Source: Spirobacillus cienkowskii
GTDB lineage: Bacteria > Bdellovibrionota_B > Oligoflexia > Silvanigrellales > Silvanigrellaceae
Assembly: GCF_037081835.1 (NCBI RefSeq)
Contig: NZ_CP146516.1
Location: forward strand, 310,001 to 374,000
DNA: 64,000 nt
Reading direction: 5' to 3'
Of this stretch, positions 33,425 to 43,600 are shown one piece after another (within the stretch, counting starts at the first letter, position 1; each line of letters begins with the position of its first letter). Below the pieces are notes generated by a model. It was not told where the DNA came from. It saw only the letters and a program-made list of their open reading frames with translations, and did no database searches. The translations under genes and the position numbers were made by a program.

Positions 33425-36400
33425 GTGTTTAAAAATAAAGCAAATATTTTGTTTTTAGTATTTGTTTACCCACTATCATCTTGTAATGTAAACCAGCCAG
33501 ATTATTTTTATCAAGACTTAGAAACAAAACGTTACTCTTTTATGAGTGATCTTTCTGCAAATTCAGAATTTATTAAAGAAACAAGTTCAGAAATTAGTGC
33601 AAAAGATTATCTTAATAGGCAAAAATATTGTCCTTTAAGTAACTTAAATGGACAACAACACATCAATAGTATTGTAGATGCCTATACCAATACAAATTTA
33701 CTCGATACAAGCACATCGCAAGATATACCTGCAATTGCAATACTCACTAAAACCAGAGAGCTAACATCTGCAAAAGCAAATTCTACAAACAATTTGCATC
33801 ATTGCTATTATCCGGAATTGTATTTAGCCAATGCTTATGTGTTAAACATATTGCAAAGAGTTCCTTTTGCTCCTTTTAATCAAGAAATTATTTTGCTGAA
33901 TCAGGGCAAAATTGATCCGAGCGAAGTTAAAAATTGGAATACAAATGAAATTATTAAAAATAGCCGTTTTGCAAAATTAAATGGAATCATTCGTTCTGCC
34001 AATATTGCCGAAAAAATTTCGGCAATGGACGAAACACGACTCTCAACAATTCCTAGATTTTATGCCAATAAAGAAAACAATAAAGTTTACTTATTTGGCT
34101 TTCAAGAGCAGCTTAGCAAAGAGTCTTACTATAAACATATTAATTCTTTAGCAAATGCGCTTTCTGCCATAGGCTATTTTGAACGTGCAATGTATCGTTG
34201 GAAAGGTGTGTATACGGCCGAAGAGCTGAATATGCAATCTTCTCTTCCTAATGATAGCTTGCAAGAAGTGTACTTAGATTCTTTAGAAACCCTTGGCAAT
34301 GCATATAGCAATAAAGAATCTAGCGATATAAAATTGAGCGTTAAAAATATTATTGCTTACGATTTTATTAAGGCGCACGAAAAATCAAGAAATGCTTTAA
34401 CAAATAAATTTTGCAGTACCAACTCGGATTTTGATAAAATTCCTGCGCACGAATTAAATTTGTGTAGCGAAATGAAAAAAATTCAAAACCGCGCTTTTAA
34501 TCTTGATATTAAAAATATGTTTTGTACAAGTGGCAAAAAGTTTGAACAGCCAAAAAATCCTGATGAGGTTATATTTAATTTAAATTGGGATGCAATAGAG
34601 TGCGAAAAATTATTAAACGAAAATCCAGAACTAGAAAATTCTTATTTAGATTCTAGCGGGTATTCGTACTACGATATTTATCCTGGCTATTTAAATTCTA
34701 TTAAATTTACAGAATCTATTAAAAATACCGAAGAAAAAATTGAAAATGTTAAATCAAAAATTTCTTTATTTAACATTCTTAAAACCCAAGAGTATAAAAA
34801 TAAAGGAGTCGAATTATTAGATAGCATTGCAGCATTACAAGATAACTTAATAGTTTCTAAGCTAAGTCATAATAAATCTGCCGAAGAACTTGCTTATTAT
34901 ACTTTTCAAAAAGAAACTGCAAAATTAATTTTAGAAAGTGCAAAAATTGATATTCAAGAAAACGCAATCGAAGAAAAAAATAAATTTACAACTTATGTTA
35001 ATAATTTAAGTGTAATAAATTCTCTAAATTCATTAAAGCATACTTTAGAAAACTATTCTTCTAATAAACACGAAAATTTAAATGAGTACAAAAAAATTCT
35101 TTGTGGCGATAATGATGCATCATGCTCTACAACTGGTGCGGTGGGTGAAATTAGCAAACTATATCGCCAAAGAGAAATTGCAGTTGTAAATAATTGGAAA
35201 AATGAATGTTCTCGTATTGTTCGTGATCGCAACAATATTGCTCGATTATTAGGTAATAATGGTTGTGATTTGGCTGTGCTCACTAAAGGAACAACTCTTG
35301 ATAAAGAGTTAAAAGAAAATATTTCTATAGTTGTTGCAAATTTAAAAGAAAATAAGCAATACAATTCTGCTGCTTGCCAAGGGGCTGCAATTTCTGAGGT
35401 AATGGCAAATCAAACCAGCACAAAATTAAAAGAGCTGTTAGATTTGCAAACGCCAGCAACCTCCGAAAAAGATGAAAAGTCAAATAATGATGCAAGAGAT
35501 AAATATTTTAAAGAATTAGAAGATAAACTAAATAAATTTAAGTATGAATCAAGTGTAATTTCAAAAAATGAGTCAGAATACAGTGAAAATGCTGGTCTAA
35601 AATCTAAAGGAACTTCTACCTCAACAATAACTTCAACCAATAGTTCTGATGCAGTGCTAAAATCAGAGTTTAATTTTGCCAGAACAATTGCAGAAGCAAA
35701 TTCTTATTTAATGAGTTATAATAATGCCATTCATTTAACTTCAGGTAATTTAGAGTTACTTTCAGAACCTCAAAAATATTGCGAAAATTTATATGTGTCA
35801 TTTTTAAATAAAGACGGCTCAGATAAACCAGCTTTAGTTTCAATATTAGATAGTAAAATTGATATTCAAAAATCTGAGCTACAAAAATTGCAAATATTGC
35901 GCTCAATCGATCAAGATGTCACTGATTTAAATTTAGTTACAACAGAAAAACTTACAAATATAGATCATCAAATCAAAAGCCTTGAGTTATCTAATAAAAA
36001 CATAGAAAATATTTTAGGGATCTCTATTGCAACAAGAAAAAATATTTTAGGTAACGTAAATTCAGAATTTAGCTTTAATCTTGTAGATAGTTTGTATGAT
36101 TCATACAAAGAAAAATTAAGATACTTGCCTTTAAAAAATTCTATTAATAAAAAAACATCTCAAGAAAGTGTACTAAAATCTGCAGAAATAAATGAAAGTG
36201 TTGCAAAGAAAAGTGTAGAAATTGCAAAAAAACAAGTTGAAAATTTACAAAATTCAATTGAAAAAGCGAAACTAAGAGTTGCCGCGCATAATAATGAATA
36301 CTTTTTATTTACCGCAATTTCTCCTAAAATAGGTAGCTTTGCTGATGAATTGTGGCGTGTTGATCATGTAGGTGATTTAGCAAAACAAATTGTTAAAATT

Positions 36401-37603
36401 GCAACTATAAACATAATGCACACTTCGTCAGATAAAAGAAATTTAATGTTCGATAAAAATGAGTTTAAAAATTTAGTCACTCTTGTTTCTAACGTTAAGT
36501 ATTATTGTAGTTACTTATCATCTTTTGAAGATGCGCAATTTTGTTTAAAAGAAATTATTAATTTAAACGAAGCAATATCTTTAAAAAACGATGTTAAAAA
36601 AGCTCAAATAGATGAAGATTTTGCTATTAAAATTTATTCTAAAGATCTCAGAAAGCATAAAAAACGTTTTGTAAGCCCAGAGGAGCAACGTAGCGACGAT
36701 GAATTACTAGCAAAACTCAATGCATCAGGTGTAATAGATATTAATTTAACTGAAGATTACTTTAAGTGGAAAAAACCTTTACTCAGAGAATTTTCTGAAA
36801 GCTTTTATAAAGCAAAAATTATTGGAATTAGCGCTGTAATTTATAAAAATGGTGCCTATGAAAGTGAGTTTGTGCATAGCCCTTTTGATGATTGGAATAA
36901 TATTGCTTATTTATTACACCAAGGCTTTCAAGATCCTTCATCAATTACGGGTTGTTCTGCAAAATATGAAAACTATGCATCCCGTTTATATCATAATTAT
37001 TTAGCAGAAGTAATGAGTAGTAATATATCTCAAGAATACGAAAAATTTGGTAAACATTATCCAAAACTATTTTCACTAAACAGCCTGTTAAGTTATATGT
37101 GCAATAGAACAGAAATTATAAATTCTGCCGCAGTGAGTAACGAAAATTCATTAATCTATTTTACAGATACCAACGATCTAACGCAGCCAATCACTATTTT
37201 TGCTGATAAATCTACTGATTCAAAAATATTTCAGTACAAAGTAAGCTCAATGGGTTGGGTAGAAGAACTGCAAAATGATCCCTCTGCAAGGCCATCAGAA
37301 AGTGATGGTTATTGGCAGCCATTAACAGGCTTTATTGGTGATCTTGAAAATAGAACAACAGGTTCAGCAAAATATGTTACTCAAATTAAAAGTTGTATTA
37401 ATGTAATGAATTTTGATACTGAAAGTTGTGCAATACCTAAAAAATCCGTTTACAAATCATTTTCTGGTTTTCCTCTACTTGGTAATTATAAATTTGTTTA
37501 TGCACAGCATGCAAAAGATTTATACATAAGCAGCTTTAATGAAGACCCTTCTGAAGGCAGCTTTATCGATGGCATAGAACTCAATTTCATTGTTTCTAAA
37601 TAA
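33425..37603 (+). CDS. Large lipoprotein of unknown family, partner of the RHS toxin
   Basis: This is a 1392-residue predicted lipoprotein: the signal ends in the lipobox LSSC (about residue 20), and a GGGAGGT site precedes the GTG start. The bulk is helical. Long coiled-coil stretches lie around residues 430-560, 690-760 and 900-960 (VAKKSVEIAKKQVENLQNSI). The last ~270 residues look beta-rich, with IIGISAVIYKNGAY and a final GFPLLGNYKFVY. Directly downstream (62 bases) is an SpvB/TcB-RHS gene. By position and by its helical-then-beta plan it might play the part of TcA, the carrier in Tc toxins, but at about half the TcA length and as a lipoprotein. I see no sequence motif that proves it. 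Confidence 0.55.
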   Translation: MFKNKANILFLVFVYPLSSCNVNQPDYFYQDLETKRYSFMSDLSANSEFIKETSSEISAKDYLNRQKYCPLSNLNGQQHINSIVDAYTNTNLLDTSTSQDIPAIAILTKTRELTSAKANSTNNLHHCYYPELYLANAYVLNILQRVPFAPFNQEIILLNQGKIDPSEVKNWNTNEIIKNSRFAKLNGIIRSANIAEKISAMDETRLSTIPRFYANKENNKVYLFGFQEQLSKESYYKHINSLANALSAIGYFERAMYRWKGVYTAEELNMQSSLPNDSLQEVYLDSLETLGNAYSNKESSDIKLSVKNIIAYDFIKAHEKSRNALTNKFCSTNSDFDKIPAHELNLCSEMKKIQNRAFNLDIKNMFCTSGKKFEQPKNPDEVIFNLNWDAIECEKLLNENPELENSYLDSSGYSYYDIYPGYLNSIKFTESIKNTEEKIENVKSKISLFNILKTQEYKNKGVELLDSIAALQDNLIVSKLSHNKSAEELAYYTFQKETAKLILESAKIDIQENAIEEKNKFTTYVNNLSVINSLNSLKHTLENYSSNKHENLNEYKKILCGDNDASCSTTGAVGEISKLYRQREIAVVNNWKNECSRIVRDRNNIARLLGNNGCDLAVLTKGTTLDKELKENISIVVANLKENKQYNSAACQGAAISEVMANQTSTKLKELLDLQTPATSEKDEKSNNDARDKYFKELEDKLNKFKYESSVISKNESEYSENAGLKSKGTSTSTITSTNSSDAVLKSEFNFARTIAEANSYLMSYNNAIHLTSGNLELLSEPQKYCENLYVSFLNKDGSDKPALVSILDSKIDIQKSELQKLQILRSIDQDVTDLNLVTTEKLTNIDHQIKSLELSNKNIENILGISIATRKNILGNVNSEFSFNLVDSLYDSYKEKLRYLPLKNSINKKTSQESVLKSAEINESVAKKSVEIAKKQVENLQNSIEKAKLRVAAHNNEYFLFTAISPKIGSFADELWRVDHVGDLAKQIVKIATINIMHTSSDKRNLMFDKNEFKNLVTLVSNVKYYCSYLSSFEDAQFCLKEIINLNEAISLKNDVKKAQIDEDFAIKIYSKDLRKHKKRFVSPEEQRSDDELLAKLNASGVIDINLTEDYFKWKKPLLREFSESFYKAKIIGISAVIYKNGAYESEFVHSPFDDWNNIAYLLHQGFQDPSSITGCSAKYENYASRLYHNYLAEVMSSNISQEYEKFGKHYPKLFSLNSLLSYMCNRTEIINSAAVSNENSLIYFTDTNDLTQPITIFADKSTDSKIFQYKVSSMGWVEELQNDPSARPSESDGYWQPLTGFIGDLENRTTGSAKYVTQIKSCINVMNFDTESCAIPKKSVYKSFSGFPLLGNYKFVYAQHAKDLYISSFNEDPSEGSFIDGIELNFIVSK

Positions 37604-37665
37604 TTAAATTTTAACAGTTGGTGTTAAAAACTATACCAGCTGTTACCTATTTTATAGGAATCAAT

Positions 37666-40600
37666 ATGCTTAATTTTAAATTAAAAATAAAATCTTTGCT
37701 TATATTATTTACAACGTTATTTTATTTTTCAGAAACTTTGGCTGCAGTATTTAATTCTCCAGTTATTAATAGACCCAAAGCACCAGGAAAAATTGGGTCT
37801 CGCGAACTCGATTGGATAGCCACAGATACAGGAGCATTGCATTACAATGTTCCTATTTTAGTGCCTAATTTAAGACAATTAAATATTGACTTGGCCGTTA
37901 AATACACCCCGCAAAACTCTTATAGTGAGGTTGGGCCATTCTGGGGATTAAATATTCCTAAAATTATTCTTGATACAAAGCGCGGCAATACCAAAACAAT
38001 TTCAAGCCAAACATGTTTTTCATCTTTAGCAGATAATTTGTATGTCAATGGCTTGCGCATGATCCCTGTTGCCAATGGCAAGTGGGTGAGCAATTTAAAT
38101 AGCGCTCGCGATGTGTTGCAGTGTGCAGAAAATGGTTTTGTTTATTATAATTCAAGTGGCGAAATATTTTATTATGGTTCTACCTTTGAATCACAGGTTG
38201 CAAGTCCTAATGGCGAAGCAATTGAATGGTATTTAAGCCGCCGCGCAACATTTCAGGGCAACCAAATTATAGAATACACTTATCAACGCCCTGTTGTGCC
38301 TTCTGCAGAAATTGGAATTAAATTTAATTTACGCAGAAAAAGCCAACCCGATAAAATGGATTTTATTTCTAAGCCTTTGCTTGTTAGTATTGCGGCGGAT
38401 GATGTTAAAGTTCTGCTTAATTATGAAAAAAGTGTGTTTTATAATCCACACTTTAATGGTGGATTCCCACAGGTTGTTGGCGGCAGGGTTAAAAATATTG
38501 TTGTTCAAAAAAATTCTCAGCAACTTCGTAACTATAAGTTTCGCTACGAATCGCAAAACGATACACCTTTTCCAAGATTGCGCGCTGTACAAGAGTTTGG
38601 TGCAGACGATTCTACATCGCATCCAGAAACGGTGTTTAGTTACAGGGTAGAAAATTTTGCATTTAAAGATAATTTTGAATCTGCAAATCAAGTGACCACA
38701 AAAGAATTTCCTGCTGTTTCGCATATTCGTTATGCAGACATAGAGGGCACTGGTAAAACTCAAGCCATAATGCAAGATTACGGTGCGTACTCAACGTTTG
38801 ACATCAAATCATTTGAACCAACTTCTGTGTTTCCTAAAGATGGCAGCAGAGGTAAATTAATTTTGCAGTCAGAAAAAAAGCTGCATGCGCCTTATATGAG
38901 AATTACGGTTGATAACACAACTTTTATTGATTTTTCAGGTAGTGGTCTGTCAGATCTTGTGATGTTCCACGAAAATTTAAAAACTTCTCCATCTGTTATT
39001 TTAAATACCCGCACAACCGATGACAGGGGGCGTCTAAGCTTTAATAAAATTGCCGAATTTGCAGATAAAGATTTTAAACTAGCCCGCTGCATGTATAAAA
39101 AAGATCAGGTTTTATTTGGCGATTTTAATGGCAATGGCAGAACAGATTTTGTTTGTATTCGTGAAGGTTACATTAAATTTTTATTTAATAATGGACTTGT
39201 AGAAAAAGGAGTCGATGCTAAAGGTAACCACCGTTACGACATCGATGCAGAGTATCTTGGTTTTGAACTCACCACCTCAAACATTGCCAATGATTCTTAC
39301 TCTGTGGTTGACTGGAACGCCGATGGCTTGCCCGATATTTTAGAGCTTACAAGCTCACGTTTTGTTTTGTATTTAAATAACGGTCGCTTGGCAAATGGCG
39401 AAAGATCAGGAAGGCTGTTTGAACGTGTTGATTTAGGCGAATATCCATACGACATTGGCCGCGTTAAAATGCCTAAATTAACAATTGGTGATTTTACCGG
39501 AACAGGCTTACCAAGTATTAATTTATTAACACGTAAATTTTTAATTAATAACGGGTTGGGCAAGCCAATGACTGGTGTGCGCATTGGACCCGTTTTGTAC
39601 ACCGCAGATCTTACATCTGTTGTGCAATTAACGGGTGATGGCAAGCAACAAATTATTTCTACAATTATTGGTGGCAGTGTTACATTAATAGAGTTCCCCA
39701 TCCGTTCGTTTCCAAATTTACTGCATTCTGTTGCAACCTCCGATGGTCGCTTTTTAAGTTTTAACTACACCTCCTCGGTATTAGAAAATAATGAAGCCAT
39801 TCATTATGACCTTGATGAAGAAGTTAAAAATATCGAAAAAAATTCGCCTGTCATGCCAGTTGTGATTCCTCTACTAAAACAAACAGGATTATCTGATGGT
39901 TTTAACCCCACGCGTATGTGGCGTTATTCGTATCGTGTTCCGTATTTTGATAGGGCGCAAAAACGATTTTTAGGATATTCGTTGGTAAGAACTCAAACTG
40001 TGGGTGATGAAACGCAGCTTGGTACGTTAACAGAAAAGCGATTTTTATCGGGTTTTCGATTACCAGAAATGAGTATTTATCAACGTGTCGAAGACACTAG
40101 GTTATCTAGCGAGCGCACAGCATTTTCGCAAGGCGAGCCTATGGAGTGTTTGCAGCCACAAAGCTCTGGCGTTGTGCCGTTATGGTGTAATGATTTATCT
40201 GGTCATCAATATTATACAAGAGTGGGTGCTGCGGCCGATGGCACTGCGTTTGCAACCGGTTTATTTAATACCACAGAAAAATACTCCACATCACACTCTA
40301 CTGTGCTGTTAAGTTTTTTAAACCCAAGCGAATATGCAAGTGGCGCAAGTTTTAATCAACAATCGCAGCTTGGGCAAATTTTAGAAGATTCAAAACAAAC
40401 TACAGTTTCGGGGCAAACGTTTTTACGTAACAATACAATTTCAAAGTTAGAAAAATATTTTTACGATCCCTACGGCAGGTTGACCACAAAAATTTCAAGC
40501 AACGAGCCTGTTTTAAATAATGATAATTTGGTTACAAATTTAACTTATTTTTGCCCTTTGAGTCATCCAGAAAATCCCAAAATTTACTGCGATAACATAG

Positions 40601-43600
40601 AAACAACGCAAACATCTTCTTCACAAGGAAGCGTTAAACCCACTACACAAAAAATAATTTATGATTATTCTCGTGGCTTGCCCCTAGAAGAGTGGTCTTC
40701 TAATCAAAAAGGCGAGTTGGTGTTGCAGGCAACAGCTCATTACGATAATTTTGCCAGAATTAATTATTTAAAATACGCCAATGGTCAATCTTCCACAATG
40801 TTTTGGGATACAAATACTGTAAATTTAAAATCTATTCTTGATCAAGATGGCTTAGAAATTCAGGTAGAGTATGATGCATTTGGACAAATTACCGAGGTTA
40901 AAAATTCTAGGGGAAGTATTCATAAATACACTTACGATTCTTTAGGTCGTATTTTAAGTTCCGCTAAAAATTTAGGCGGACAAGCTCCATTGCAGGTTTC
41001 GGATTCCTCGCAATCTCTTTGGGAAATATTTATCAATTGGTTAAAAAGAGCATTTGGTTTTGAAGACTCTAACTCTCAGTTTAAAGAAACAGATTTAGAT
41101 TCTTTTGATAGCAACAATGTTGTTACTGTAGAAAAATATGAGTATTCTTTCCCCTCTGTTAATTTGCTAGTTGGCAACTCTATAGACGAAGAAGTGAGAA
41201 ATTGGAATCACTTTGACGCAACCCTTACCACCACCTACAAACCCGAAGTTTATAACGAAACAACAATAGGTAAAATTCAAAATTCTCTTATTAAACCTGG
41301 TTTTGTTAGTATTTATAAAAGAAATAATGCTAATGAAGAATTAACTTTAGTTTCTAAAACATGGTTATCTGGTGTTGATGAACCTTTATTTACAGCTTCG
41401 AGAGTTAATAATAATAGATTTATAGTTACTAATAAATCAAATATCAACTCTTTAGGAAAAGTATATAAAGATTATCTAAATTCAGAAATGAGTTTAGACA
41501 GCGTTCTTAAAAATGAGTTACCAAACTTTGATAGCTTTAAATTAAAAGCTGTTAATAAATTTTATTCAGATGGTTCAATTTTTACGCAAGAGTTTGATAC
41601 CGGTTCTGTTCTTAAAGTTATTCAGGGAGTTGATTTTGAAGAAACCATTTCTCCAGAAGGCCGCCGCTCTCGAAAAATATTAAATTTACTTGGCCAAATT
41701 TCAGAAAAACAACTTGGTTTAGATTCAAATGGTAACGTCACTAAAGATACTTTAATTACCAATGTGTTTTATGACGCGCTTGGCAGAATTTTTAAGGTTA
41801 CAAATAATGACGGCCTCGATGCACAACAAAGTTTTGCGGCTAATAATCAAGTTGATTATCAAATTAACAATGCCTTAGGTGTTTCGCGCTTTTTTTACGA
41901 TAATTATGGCCGTATGGTGCAATCGGTGTTGTGTCCTGTTGGTACTAATGTTGATAGCTGTAATATTTTAAATGCGGCAATTTTAAATAAAACGTATAGC
42001 TTTAATGAAATTGGTAAATTAACTAGCGAAGAACATTTACGCTTTGAACGCGAAAATGGCACCCACTCTAAAGAGCTGGTAACATTTACTTATGGCAGCA
42101 TAAATAAAAATAATAGAAAACAAGATATTGGCTTGCCAATTTCTGTGTCTGTGCTTTCGCAAACAGAATTGGGTACAAGCGAAAGTATTAAAAAATATGC
42201 ATACAATCGTGATGGTATTGTCTCATCAGAAGATCTTGAACTCTTTTTAAAACAACCACAAAAATTAGATAATACTACATTTGCAATGCAAAGTGTGGGT
42301 GTTTATCAACTTGAACGCATTAATGATTTATCTGGAAATTTAGTACAACTTCGTACTCGAGGTGGTTTTACTCGTAATGTTATTAGTAACCTTAAAGACA
42401 ATTACTTTACCGGTTACCTTGCACATTATGAACCAGGAACATCACTTGCCAAAACAATTAAATTTTTAAAAGAAGGAGTTGAGCTTAGCACTCCACTACA
42501 AAATGTAAATTACGACTCACAAGGTTACAATAATAAAATTGATCTCGAAAATAATTTACAATTGTTATCGTGCTGGCACAAACGCAAAGAAGTTCCTTTA
42601 TCATTTTGGGCAGGGCAATCAAGCTTTGCGCCAAGCGAAATTTGCGACCAAAACAATGATAATAGCTCTAACGCATTGGTTCATACCCGTTGGCAGTACG
42701 ATAATGACCTCAATCCTGTTGCCTCATTGCATAATAGTAATAGCGAATTTTCTGATCCGTCGTTATCGGCAAGCTCTTTGTTTACTTACGATGCCCAAGG
42801 GCGTTTGGCATCAACCCGCGGTGTGGGTGATGATGGCACTTCGTGGGGAAGTATTCATTACGAATATTCAGTTGGCGGTAAAATAAATAAAGTAACTCGT
42901 TCTGGTCACATTATTAAAAATCGTATTTCGCAAAACTCCAATTCATTAACAGACACCTATTCATACTCACAAACTGGGCAACTTGGAGTATTGCAAAATG
43001 TTCTTTCAACGGATGGTTTTGAGACTGCGAAACAAGAATTTTCGAGTGATGCCATAGGGTTTAGAAAGTTTGGTGTTTCGCCAACTCTTGCGGTATTAAC
43101 CCCAACTTCTATTAATAATTTAACGGGTCATAAAGAAACAAACAAAGAAACCTATTATTCTTCATGGAAAAATCGTAACGAAATTCCAATGCAAAAATAT
43201 GTATGGAATGGCCGCGGACAGCTTGCAGGAGTGTTTGCGGCATCGTTACCAAGCGATGACAAAAAGCCATTAATAACCCATGAGTTGTTAAATTATCGCA
43301 TGAGCGATGAAAGTGGTGGGCAACTTGCAGAGTTTGATGGTGTTGCGTTTGAAGCAGATGGAGCTGAAAATGTAACACAGAATTCTAATAAAAATAATTA
43401 TGTTCACCCCACCAAACTTGCAAGGTTTGTATCGGTAGGAAGCGGCATCTCATTTGAGCGCGATGAATTGCATATCAACATCGATTTGGGATCATTTGCA
43501 ACGTTAAGATTAATTACCCGTTACCCCACATTAAATGCCAGCAGCCCAGAAACATTAACAACCAGTTCAATGCAAAGCCGTAAAGAGCTTGTAGTGAAAG

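Noticed and set aside
37618-37665. In-frame GTG extension upstream of the RHS protein
   Set aside because: The ATG at 37666 has a ribosome binding site and begins directly with a Sec signal peptide, which the extension would bury.
38329-38775. 148-codon antisense open frame inside the RHS gene
   Set aside because: It lies wholly within a gene with strong domain evidence, has a Cys/Arg/Ile-biased composition and no start signal.
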